A stretch of 7,174 nt of DNA from a bacterium (GCA_024206195.1 JAAGZO010000378.1:1-7174); one strand, 5' to 3'. Numbered from the stretch's first letter, positions 1 to 6,370 are shown. Program-made: numbers and translations. The notes: generated by a model not told the origin, from the sequence alone.

Positions 1-853
1 CGGTATATATGTCGATTAATTCCTCGGCTACGGCTGTGGGTGTCCGGAAATATCGGTTGGCCACGTAGTCCAATACGCTCGTATCAATCTCATGGCCGAT
101 CCCGGTCCACACTGGGAGTCTGTATGATGCAATCCGCCTGGCAATAGCTTCATTATCAAGGGCCGATAGCTCCGTTTTGCTGCCACCCCCTCGGATGATG
201 ACTACAAGATCGACATTCCGTCCTTCAAGTACATCGAGAGCCCAGAGAATAGTGGGTTCAGTCTCATCTCCCTGGACTTTGGCATCAGCAAACAACACCT
301 GGAATCCGTAACGCGATGAGGCAAGGGTGTTAATGAAATCGTTGTAGGCTGCACTGCCGCTGCCGGTAATCAGGCCAATATTTTGGGACAATACCGGTAC
401 CTGGATCCCTTTGTTGCGATCGAGTAAGCCCTCCAAAGATAGTTGCTCGATGATCTGCCTTTTCCTAAGTTCGAGCTCACCGAGAGCAAATACGGGATCT
501 GCATCTGTAACGTTCAGGGACAGCCCATATCGTTGGTGGTACTGAACAGAACACCGGAAGCCTACCGTCGTTCCATTATCTAACTGAAGGTCAAGACTGT
601 GGGAGCGGAACTGCTGCTTGATATTGTTGAGATTGCGGTTCCAAATTGTGCATCTGATCTCGGCAATGATGTTGCCGCCTCTGTCGCTTTCTACTAACTG
701 GCAATAGAAAGACCCGCCCCGTTCCCGGCCAGAGGATATCTCCCCTTTTACCCAGATATCAACACCAACAATGGGTAGAAGGGTTTCTTGGATTTGCCTT
801 GTTACTGCTGAGATGCTGGAGAACTGTCTGCCATCTGTCAAAGTATCTATCAT
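1..853 (-). CDS. xseA: Exodeoxyribonuclease VII large subunit (XseA family), 3' end beyond the left edge
   Basis: The large, catalytic subunit of exonuclease VII degrades single-stranded DNA together with many copies of the small subunit XseB. I translated 284 N-terminal residues; the family usually has 400-460, so the C-terminal coiled-coil region lies outside the window. Residues 10-120 look like the OB-fold DNA-binding domain, ending in the family-like stretch GLSLNVTDADP. The catalytic domain follows: ITGSGSAAYND (162-172), RGGGS (221-225), TGIGHEID (250-257) and TPTAVAE (271-277). These retain the Asp, Arg, His and Asp positions reported as essential in the E. coli enzyme (recalled from memory), here D172, R221, H254 and D257. 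The motif wording is divergent (RGGGSKTEL rather than RGGGSLEDL; ITGSGSAA rather than ITSxxGAA), so this may be an accessory paralogue. The ATG at 853 follows an in-frame TGA at 860-862, so the start is firm although its Shine-Dalgarno is weak. No xseB is visible. Confidence 0.9.
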   Translation of the reverse strand, partial: MIDTLTDGRQFSSISAVTRQIQETLLPIVGVDIWVKGEISSGRERGGSFYCQLVESDRGGNIIAEIRCTIWNRNLNNIKQQFRSHSLDLQLDNGTTVGFRCSVQYHQRYGLSLNVTDADPVFALGELELRKRQIIEQLSLEGLLDRNKGIQVPVLSQNIGLITGSGSAAYNDFINTLASSRYGFQVLFADAKVQGDETEPTILWALDVLEGRNVDLVVIIRGGGSKTELSALDNEAIARRIASYRLPVWTGIGHEIDTSVLDYVANRYFRTPTAVAEELIDIYT

Positions 854-903
854 TGCATATCACACCATCAATGGATTTGGTAATCTCTGTCAGCTTGCCC
901 CAC

Positions 904-932
904 ATTATAGGCTCATGGATATCAATTGGCAA
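904..932 (-). promoter_or_regulatory. Sigma-70 type promoter for the xseA-like gene
   Basis: On the minus strand, TTGCCA (927-932; 5 of 6 to consensus) lies 17 bases before a perfect TATAAT (904-909). Transcription would begin near 897, giving a leader of about 44 bases before the ATG at 853. The -35 box overlaps the left arm of the inverted repeat at 922-959. Seen directly; activity is inferred. Confidence 0.7.
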
Positions 933-959
933 CCGCTTTCATCTACCCAAGCCAATTGA
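922..959. promoter_or_regulatory. Perfect 9-bp inverted repeat between two divergent promoters (candidate operator)
   Basis: TCAATTGGC at 922-930 is repeated in inverse as GCCAATTGA at 951-959, with a 20-base spacer. Because the core CAATTG is itself a palindrome, it also recurs as a direct repeat 30 bases apart, about three helical turns. The left arm overlaps the -35 box of the minus-strand promoter (927-932) and the right arm overlaps the -35 box of the plus-strand promoter (956-961). One regulator bound to both arms could control both genes. No regulator gene is visible nearby. Confidence 0.55.
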
Positions 960-985
960 CAAAAGGGTACTTCAGTTATCAGAAT
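956..985 (+). promoter_or_regulatory. Candidate promoter for the YigI-like thioesterase gene
   Basis: A perfect -35 box TTGACA (956-961) is followed after 18 bases by CAGAAT (980-985), which matches the -10 consensus at 4 of 6 positions. The -10 is the weak part; TATCAG at 977-982 is an alternative with a short 15-base spacer. The leader to the ATG at 1023 would be about 30 bases and includes the ribosome binding site. Confidence 0.5.
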
Positions 986-1006
986 ACGGGTAACCGTGTG
1001 AAAGAC

Positions 1007-1014
1007 AGAGGAGG
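1007..1014 (+). promoter_or_regulatory. Ribosome binding site of the thioesterase gene
   Basis: AGAGGAGG ends 8 bases before the ATG at 1023. This supports that start over the in-frame ATG at 1035. Confidence 0.8.
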
Positions 1015-1022
1015 CCATTTAT

Positions 1023-1502
1023 ATGGGTACCGTTATGGATGAATACCCTGAACTTGGGGGCATAGTGGAATATTATCGAGCATGGGAAGAGAAGGAGGAG
1101 AACTTTTCGAGTTTTCTTGACCTCACCGAAGCATCCCCTGACCTCGATAATGCCTGCTTCACATTTAATATTCGAAAGAGCCTAATTGGAAACATGTTCT
1201 TTCAGAGTCTTCATGGAGGTATCATCGCTTCGGTACTCGATAATGTGGGAGCCCATGCGGTCTTTCTTAGTGTCTACAAGCAAATCGAAGGGCAACCACT
1301 GGAAAAGCAAACCAAACGGATCAGTAAAATCGGTTCCATCGACCTACGGATAGACTATCTGCGGCCTGGAACCGGGAAGCAATTCACAGCGAGAGGCAAG
1401 ATTTTGCGAACCGGTAGAAAGGTAGCGGTCAGCCGTATGGAACTGTGGAATGAAGAAGACAAGCTAATAGCGGTAGGGACGGGGACTTACACGGTTGGGT
1501 AG
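1023..1502 (+). CDS. yigI: YigI-like hotdog-fold acyl-CoA thioesterase
   Basis: This 159-residue protein belongs to the PaaI/YigI group of hotdog-fold thioesterases, cytoplasmic enzymes that hydrolyse acyl-CoA esters. E. coli YigI (about 155 residues, as I recall it) has been linked to medium- and long-chain acyl-CoA and beta-oxidation. The HGG motif LHGGIIASVLD (64-74) at the start of the long hotdog helix carries the usual substrate and catalytic positions. The C-terminal half, SKIGSIDLRIDYLRPG (101-116) through KVAVSRMELWNEED to the final GTYTVG, follows the E. coli sequence nearly position by position. The N-terminal 40 residues are less similar. The gene has a good Shine-Dalgarno at 1007-1014 and its own candidate promoter, and diverges from the xseA-like gene. 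It ends 3 bases from the convergent DGQHR gene, with no terminator in between. It is probably resident rather than part of the nuclease cluster. Orthology rests on recalled sequence, not a search. Confidence 0.85.
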   Translation: MGTVMDEYPELGGIVEYYRAWEEKEENFSSFLDLTEASPDLDNACFTFNIRKSLIGNMFFQSLHGGIIASVLDNVGAHAVFLSVYKQIEGQPLEKQTKRISKIGSIDLRIDYLRPGTGKQFTARGKILRTGRKVAVSRMELWNEEDKLIAVGTGTYTVG

Positions 1503-1505
1503 CAG

Positions 1506-3770
1506 CTAAAACATTAATTTCCACTGAAGCCAGTTATAAGTCTCCTCTAGGAAATTGTATTCATCTTCGGTTATTACTTCCCGCTGAGGATGTGAGTATT
1601 TTTTTCGCACTGAGTTAAACTTTGCCAACCACGAAAGCTTCTTCTCTTTTTTCACTGTTTCCATACCATGAGGAGTAAAGTATTCACCTAATATTCCCCA
1701 ATGCTTAAGAATTATGGAATTGTAATGAATTGTGTTTAGAAAATGCCAATGTGGCTCATCGGAACCTTCGTCAATACTAGCATCAGAACAGGACTTCTGG
1801 ATCTCTTTTGGGACTCCTTCAATCCACCACTTCTTCTCACCAAGTTCTTTTTTCAACATCTGTACAATAAAATCATGGATTAACGGTTCAATGTTATTAT
1901 GCCCAACCTCCCATGCAGGCTTGTTGAACACTCCACTATGTTCCTTTATCCATTGTTCCAAGCCTTCAGGACTAAACTCAGTAAATTCCTTGTGAATCGC
2001 ATATAGAAACTCCATTGTTACCTTCTCTGGTGCACCACTGCCAAAATAACTCCTGAGTTTTTTGAGGCCCTCGCTATCTAATTCCTCTACGAAATCTATA
2101 ACAGGGACAAGGTATGGTATCACTTGATCAGCCAATTCCTCTCCTGACAAATCTTCCGGATTAAGATTATCGAACTTAACCAAGTGATCCAAGATATGAT
2201 CTAATACCCTCATTGTTGCAGCAATCCCGATGTTCATAGCAATGAAACCACCTTCACCACTCCCAGTTCTCCACTGATCCTGCAATTCATCTTCTATATA
2301 TCCGAAACACTTTTTAAAAAAGGCTATAGATTTGTTGAGCGTTTCATCATACCCCACATCAGTGAGATAACCACTTTTAATAAGCTTCTTGCCCTTTATC
2401 TTCCCAAAGAAACCCATCTTGTTACTTAATCCCCAATTTGAAATGGTTTCCAGAGTAAGACATCTTGTTTCTGTCTTTTTTTCTTCAGCAAGAACAATCC
2501 TCTTATAGAAGGGACTGCTATCATCAAAGTTTAAATGCGTGAGTAGGCGAGTCTTCAAAGCTAATAGTGCTTGTCCAGCGTCATCTGATTTCCAGTTAAA
2601 ATCCGCCATGATGGATCGTAATAGATTAGTAGGGACGGATTTTTGGTGATGGTTTATATCAACAAAAATTTTGGCTTGTTCCATCTGGGGCAAATTGTGA
2701 AATGCAACTACCGGTATAGTATGATTGGACTTCGATTTTGCCCTAGAATACCCATACAACCTGTGTTGCCCATCAATAACAAATGCTGATCTGTACACCT
2801 TTGGCAAATGCAGCACTCCAAAGCTTGTCTCGGAATCATGGTCAATTACACTTGCCTGATCAAACTTAAGCTCATTCTTTTTCTTGGTCTCTATGTTGAC
2901 TATGACTGAATTAGGAAAATAACCACCACCATCAACATATTTCCCAATTTCACCAAGTCTACTCTTACTTACTAATCGTTGATATGCTTCCGAAGCTTCA
3001 ACATCACTCTCAGTTCTATGAAGAACGAAAGACATTTTTAGGAGGGATTTTGGATCGATGCTGAAGGAGTAAAAAGTATGCCCAGCAGACATTTTCCCTT
3101 TTATAGCTGGTACTCTATTTGGCAATTTGGGTATATCCTGACCTGCAAACAACTTGCCAAAAAGCTGATATTTGGCTGCATGGCCCAAGTGATCCGTCAG
3201 CTGCTCCCAATATTCGATATTGGCCTCATTGAAATAAAAGATTGAGCCCTCTTCAAGCCTTTTTCTATCATTCTCACTCAAAATGGAATTGTTGGTAGCA
3301 AAAATAAAGGCAACTCGTGGTTTACCGGTAACCATGTTCTGAGCAGCTTGGCGTAGCCCGTCTTTTATTGCGATTATTTCATTGATGTCTTTCTGATAAC
3401 TTTCCTTTTTTCTTGTGGCACATGACTTACACTCTACAAATATGATGGCTTCTTCATCAGCTGCAAATACATCGACCTTTTTAGTGAGACCAGAGGCATA
3501 CTCAACTTTGAACTGATCATCCAGATTCATATGATGAAATTCCATTTTTGCAAAAAGTGCCCACACACGATCTTGATATGCTTTCCAATGGGGCTTCTCT
3601 TTTTTCATCCGTATGCTTTTCTTATGTTTCGACGGAACAAACTCCCATCCATCATTCTCCAGTCCCAGCTTTTTTGAAGGCTTTACTGTACAGAAATCAA
3701 AAGCTGATCTTTTATTGTTAATCGTCCATGTTGAGATGTTCTCTGACTTCACTAAATCTTCGGTTTTCAT
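1506..3770 (-). CDS. PD-(D/E)XK-like / DGQHR (DndB-like) / HEPN-Swt1-like fusion protein
   Basis: A 754-residue protein with three recognisable parts. Residues about 60-190 look like a PD-(D/E)XK nuclease fold: a lysine-rich lead-in, VE (89-90), VDVFA with D100, then FVECK with E113 and K115. Residues about 225-540 form a DGQHR domain: FVIDGQHRLYG (329-340; D333-R337), followed by the companion motif FVDINHHQKSVP (369-380), as in DndB-type proteins. Those are DNA-modification-associated regulators or NTPases related to ParB. Residues about 625-750 resemble the Swt1-type HEPN domain: KKWWIEGVP (646-654), then VRKKYSHP, containing the RNase-type R-x4-H motif (R722, H727). The gene follows the methyltransferase gene after 5 bases and its Shine-Dalgarno overlaps that gene's end, so the two are almost certainly co-translated. 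Likely role, by inference: restriction or effector partner of the methyltransferase. A purely regulatory DndB-like role is the alternative. Nuclease activity is unproven. Confidence 0.85.
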   Translation of the reverse strand: MKTEDLVKSENISTWTINNKRSAFDFCTVKPSKKLGLENDGWEFVPSKHKKSIRMKKEKPHWKAYQDRVWALFAKMEFHHMNLDDQFKVEYASGLTKKVDVFAADEEAIIFVECKSCATRKKESYQKDINEIIAIKDGLRQAAQNMVTGKPRVAFIFATNNSILSENDRKRLEEGSIFYFNEANIEYWEQLTDHLGHAAKYQLFGKLFAGQDIPKLPNRVPAIKGKMSAGHTFYSFSIDPKSLLKMSFVLHRTESDVEASEAYQRLVSKSRLGEIGKYVDGGGYFPNSVIVNIETKKKNELKFDQASVIDHDSETSFGVLHLPKVYRSAFVIDGQHRLYGYSRAKSKSNHTIPVVAFHNLPQMEQAKIFVDINHHQKSVPTNLLRSIMADFNWKSDDAGQALLALKTRLLTHLNFDDSSPFYKRIVLAEEKKTETRCLTLETISNWGLSNKMGFFGKIKGKKLIKSGYLTDVGYDETLNKSIAFFKKCFGYIEDELQDQWRTGSGEGGFIAMNIGIAATMRVLDHILDHLVKFDNLNPEDLSGEELADQVIPYLVPVIDFVEELDSEGLKKLRSYFGSGAPEKVTMEFLYAIHKEFTEFSPEGLEQWIKEHSGVFNKPAWEVGHNNIEPLIHDFIVQMLKKELGEKKWWIEGVPKEIQKSCSDASIDEGSDEPHWHFLNTIHYNSIILKHWGILGEYFTPHGMETVKKEKKLSWLAKFNSVRKKYSHPQREVITEDEYNFLEETYNWLQWKLMF

Positions 3771-3775
3771 GTCAT

Positions 3776-4615
3776 TTACCTCCTCAAAACATTGGTAAAA
3801 ACATATTCTTCGATAAATCCCCGCCTAGCCTTCTTACCACCAATTAAGCTTGCTCTCGTAACACTAACCGGAGCATCCATTCTCCCAAACAATGATTCAA
3901 TGGAATCATGTTTTGCGTTCGTCAGGATATAGTACGCACCTCTACTACGGATCTTCTCAATGAATATTGCTAATCGCTCCTGATCATCCCATGAAAATAG
4001 TCGTTCATTATACTTGATGAATCCATTCTTGATATGTGTAACAGTATAAGGAGGATCTAGAAACACTAAGTCATCTTTTTTAATGTGCTGGAGCGATTCC
4101 TCAAAATCACAGCATGTGACAATCGCAGGTTTTAAGAGCTCACTAAACCGTTTCAATCGGTCGAAATCAAATAACCTTTTATAACTCTTGAATCCATACG
4201 GAACATTAAATTCACCTTTTAGATTGACTCTGTATAATCCATTGAAACATGTCCTATTCAAATATATGAATTGGGCAGCTTTCTCAACAGATGAAGTGAA
4301 TCTATAGTCTCTTACACGATAATACTCTTCCTCTGTATTATGAAATTGATTCAACAGTTGAATGAGGTAATCGAACTCATCTCGTATCTGAGTATAGGCA
4401 TTGATTAAATCCGAATTGCTATCTGAGAGGTAGGATTTGTTTTTTGGTTGCAGATTGAAAAATACGGATCCGCCACCGACAAAGGGTTCATGGTAATTGC
4501 TGAATTTTGATGGTAAGAACAGGTGTAACTTCTTCAATAACCAAGTTTTTCCTCCAGCCCACCGGAGTATTGGTTTCTCAAATCCATTATTCTTATATGC
4601 TGAGTTTGATAACAT
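3776..4615 (-). CDS. Dam-family (D12 class) DNA adenine N6-methyltransferase
   Basis: This 279-residue protein transfers a methyl group from S-adenosylmethionine to N6 of adenine in DNA. All alpha-class landmarks are present in order: RWAGGK (18-23, motif X), EPFVGGGS (43-50, motif I, SAM binding), D65 (motif II region), NRTCFNGLYRVN (120-131) and FNVPYG (136-141), DPPY (187-190, catalytic motif IV) and the C-terminal RGFIEEYVFTN (265-275). Length matches Dam and the DpnII-type enzymes (about 270-285), and the central motifs resemble GATC enzymes. GATC is therefore the best guess for the target but not shown. The ATG at 4615 has only a weak Shine-Dalgarno; the frame stays open to a TAA at 4670-4672 without another start codon. 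It forms a tight pair with the downstream DGQHR fusion gene. I leave out the symbol dam because this looks like the modification subunit of a defence module rather than the housekeeping gene. Confidence 0.93.
   Translation of the reverse strand: MLSNSAYKNNGFEKPILRWAGGKTWLLKKLHLFLPSKFSNYHEPFVGGGSVFFNLQPKNKSYLSDSNSDLINAYTQIRDEFDYLIQLLNQFHNTEEEYYRVRDYRFTSSVEKAAQFIYLNRTCFNGLYRVNLKGEFNVPYGFKSYKRLFDFDRLKRFSELLKPAIVTCCDFEESLQHIKKDDLVFLDPPYTVTHIKNGFIKYNERLFSWDDQERLAIFIEKIRSRGAYYILTNAKHDSIESLFGRMDAPVSVTRASLIGGKKARRGFIEEYVFTNVLRR
3779..3784 (-). promoter_or_regulatory. Ribosome binding site of the DGQHR fusion gene, inside the methyltransferase gene
   Basis: A full AGGAGG forms the last two sense codons (Arg-Arg) of the methyltransferase gene, directly before its TAA (3776-3778). 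It lies 8 bases before the ATG at 3770. This arrangement favours translational coupling and fixes the downstream start. Confidence 0.85.
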
Positions 4616-4648
4616 CTTATTAAGTGCGGTATACCAGCTTTGACTCGC

Positions 4649-4654
4649 ATTATA
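4649..4654 (-). promoter_or_regulatory. Candidate -10 box for the methyltransferase/DGQHR pair
   Basis: A perfect TATAAT on the minus strand lies 33 bases before the methyltransferase ATG. At the usual distance the -35 region reads AGGGAT, a poor match, so any promoter here would be weak or activator-dependent. The surrounding 4616-4773 stretch contains no gene. Near the stop of the upstream HEPN gene it has a 6-bp inverted repeat (ATGCGT 4751-4756 / ACGCAT 4768-4773) without the T-run expected of a terminator. Confidence 0.4.
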
Positions 4655-4773
4655 AAAGAAAACTTCTGATTATCCCTTTCTCCCTAATGTCGTCAAGCTG
4701 AAATTGGATGACCTTTGGAAGCCAGACCCGACTTTGAACTTTGAATTCGGATGCGTGCGTTTGTTATACGCAT

Positions 4774-5436
4774 TTATTGGTATGGTTTTATATAACCAAC
4801 CGCTTCGATGAAATGGACGAGTACCTGAAAAGCACTATGCACAATCCTCTGGTCCATTTCAGAGTCGATTCCCTTCTCTCCATGAAAGAGGTTACACCTT
4901 ACACGGTATAACGCTGAAAGTGTATGAGGCCAGTCTAATGGAACTGGCTCTTGATTCTCCCTATGTTTTATCCAACATCTGGGTTCATATTCTTCAATCC
5001 CAGCTCTGATGTAGTGTGCTATCGTATCCTGACGATTCGTAGGGTGCCATAGTTGAGCATTCTTACGTCTAATTTCTTGTGCCTTAAATACTGGCCAGTA
5101 TTCATAGAATGCGTGTGCTGGTTCGGACACAGGTGAACTGATGTCATTGATCAACCTGTCAAAATCGCTGCAGACTTCCGGTTTTGCGGATAGAGCTTCT
5201 CTCCATTTGCGATCTGTATCAAAACCGGTAACACAGGCAGCCCAACCATTGAAGGCGATCCAAGTAAATATGAACGGTTCAAAGCTATGTGCCGGTTCAC
5301 AGTCTCGTTCTTTCCAAGCACGTCGGAACCAATTTGAAACAAGTCGCCTTCCGTCACGGTGTAAATACGGGTAACGCTGGAGATCAACTTCGTTCCCAAT
5401 ATTTTCGTTTGATATAAGCTCTCTACATATACTCAT
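4774..5436 (-). CDS. Stand-alone HEPN-domain protein
   Basis: The protein has 220 residues from the ATG at 5436, or 226 from an in-frame TTG at 5454. The N-terminal half carries FEPFIFTWIAFNGW (residues 52-65 from the ATG), a typical first-helix signature of one HEPN group. The C-terminal half has ALYRVRCNLFHGEK with the R-x4-H motif (R180, H185), which in many HEPN proteins forms an RNA-cutting site in a dimer. HEPN proteins commonly act as toxins or as effectors of defence systems. No MNT nucleotidyltransferase or other standard antitoxin lies next to it. Neither start has a convincing Shine-Dalgarno. A well-placed GGAGA instead serves an out-of-frame 14-codon ORF (5423-5467) that overlaps the HEPN start. 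It has its own candidate promoter (5482-5510), so it may be expressed separately from its neighbours. Family assignment is good; function and target are unknown. Confidence 0.75.
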   Translation of the reverse strand: MSICRELISNENIGNEVDLQRYPYLHRDGRRLVSNWFRRAWKERDCEPAHSFEPFIFTWIAFNGWAACVTGFDTDRKWREALSAKPEVCSDFDRLINDISSPVSEPAHAFYEYWPVFKAQEIRRKNAQLWHPTNRQDTIAHYIRAGIEEYEPRCWIKHRENQEPVPLDWPHTLSALYRVRCNLFHGEKGIDSEMDQRIVHSAFQVLVHFIEAVGYIKPYQ

Positions 5437-5467
5437 AATGGTTATACTTTTCAATGGATCGGTGCAT
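5423..5467 (-). other. 14-codon upstream ORF overlapping the HEPN start
   Basis: ATG at 5467 is preceded by GGAGA (5475-5479) at 7 bases and encodes MHRSIEKYNHYEYM before TAG at 5423-5425. It is in a different frame from the HEPN gene and contains the HEPN ATG (5436). Ribosomes ending here could re-initiate on the HEPN gene, limiting or coupling its translation. Alternatively it is what remains of the true HEPN start after a one-base change. If transcription starts at the candidate promoter just upstream, the GGAGA may fall at the very 5' end and the ORF would then be poorly read. Confidence 0.35.
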
Positions 5468-5481
5468 ATAATGTTCTCCGT

Positions 5482-5510
5482 ATTCTATTCATTGCAGTCG
5501 GGTGTGTGAA
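5482..5510 (-). promoter_or_regulatory. Candidate promoter for the HEPN gene
   Basis: TTCACA (5505-5510; 5 of 6) and TAGAAT (5482-5487; 5 of 6) on the minus strand are separated by exactly 17 bases, in the 95-base gap between the RNase H stop and the HEPN ATG. The predicted start near 5474 gives a leader of about 38 bases to the ATG at 5436. Confidence 0.5.
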
Positions 5511-5531
5511 GGTGTTAGATCCATGTAACAA

Positions 5532-6338
5532 TCAACTAATGCGTTCGCCTGTTTTACAGTCGATTTCTGCAAGGATATTAACAATCATTGGATTACCAGT
5601 GTTTTTATTAAGGCTTACACAGTAACAATGACCATCTCTTATTGATAATTTGGAAAATATAAGATCGACATAACCGTAATACTTGCTCTTTCTTGAGATA
5701 ACTTCATATTTGTATTTATATATACTTTGAGGCCTTAAATATTCAGTAGTAATTATATGGACTAACAACCTTTGCCCTTGCATTTTTACACTACCAATTT
5801 CAACAGCTTTATCTGTCTTCTTTTTTCTAACAGATACAACAGTAAGCGGTTTATTCGTTGCACTTCTTGCTGAGCCTTTTGCCAGTTTGTCTACTGCTTT
5901 ATTATGCTCATCTTTTGAATGGCTTTGCACCCAGTTGAATTCAACAATTCTGTTTGTTCTCTTTATAGCTTTTAAAAGTTCTCTCCAAATCCCTGCGTTT
6001 TCAACAGGTCTACCTTCGCGATTTCTCCATTTGTTTTTAGACCAATTGAACAATGCCCTTGTATGGTTATCTACAACATATCTGGAATCCGAATTTATAA
6101 CAATTTTATTGAAAGAACTTAGATCGTATATTCTGCGTGCTTCCTTCAATGCCTGCATGCAAGCGTACAGTTCCATTTGATTATTGGTTGCACCTTTGTA
6201 TCCCGATTGTTCAATATCGTGACATACCTCATTACCATTATCATCTATAGTAATAAATCTTATTCCTATACCACCTTTGCGTGGACCAGAAAATGACGAT
6301 CCGTCTGTATATATATTTAATGCATCGTCAATGATCAT
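5532..6338 (-). CDS. RNase HI-type ribonuclease with an extra C-terminal domain
   Basis: RNase HI cuts the RNA strand of RNA-DNA hybrids. Residues 5-155 of this 268-residue protein match the whole RNase HI fold. The acidic catalytic set is intact: D12 (IYTDGS), E56 (NNQMEL), D84 (NSDSRYV) and D150 (VDKLA). H140 sits in the flexible loop (WVQSHS). The basic-protrusion region NWSKNKWRNREGRPVENAGIW (98-118) is also like the E. coli enzyme. E. coli RNase HI has 155 residues; here about 113 more follow. They begin with a basic linker (VSVRKKKTDK) and continue into a segment rich in alternating hydrophobic and charged residues (about 180-260) that I do not recognise. There is no N-terminal hybrid-binding domain. 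Only a weak Shine-Dalgarno precedes the ATG at 6338. The gene is visibly AT-rich. It is more likely an accessory nuclease of the cluster than the housekeeping rnhA, so I give no symbol. Confidence 0.88.
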   Translation of the reverse strand: MIIDDALNIYTDGSSFSGPRKGGIGIRFITIDDNGNEVCHDIEQSGYKGATNNQMELYACMQALKEARRIYDLSSFNKIVINSDSRYVVDNHTRALFNWSKNKWRNREGRPVENAGIWRELLKAIKRTNRIVEFNWVQSHSKDEHNKAVDKLAKGSARSATNKPLTVVSVRKKKTDKAVEIGSVKMQGQRLLVHIITTEYLRPQSIYKYKYEVISRKSKYYGYVDLIFSKLSIRDGHCYCVSLNKNTGNPMIVNILAEIDCKTGERIS

Positions 6339-6370
6339 TGTTATATATTCCCACGCTTTTTTACCACTGC

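Noticed and set aside
771..993. Two plus-strand ORFs of 62 and 64 codons
   Set aside because: They run antisense to the start of the xseA-like gene and through the divergent promoter region, and show no family resemblance or suitable ribosome binding site.
1506..3770. Phosphorothioate (dnd/ssp) or deazaguanine (dpd) DNA modification system
   Set aside because: Only the DGQHR motif is shared. No cysteine desulfurase, DndC/D/E, SspB/C/D or dpd enzyme is visible in the window, and the adjacent modification gene is an adenine methyltransferase.
4731..4750. Short direct repeat (CTTTGAA twice in tandem)
   Set aside because: Seven-base repeat units of low complexity in an AT-rich gap; no further copies or flanking structure to suggest a binding array or CRISPR.
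4690..4773. Integron attC-like sequence: minus-strand TATAACAAACGC directly after the HEPN stop
   Set aside because: It resembles the start of Vibrio-type attC sites, but no matching GTTRRRY end follows; the best candidate reads ATTAGGG, lacking the essential G. The arms between do not pair convincingly.
4751..4773. Hairpin after the HEPN gene as an intrinsic terminator
   Set aside because: The stem is only 6 bp with an 11-base loop and is not followed by a run of T on the transcribed strand.
5151..5399. 82-codon minus-strand ORF within the HEPN gene, and plus-strand ORFs at 1732-1995, 3613-3798, 5141-5374 and 5887-6180
   Set aside because: All lie inside well-supported genes in other frames and show no recognisable motifs.
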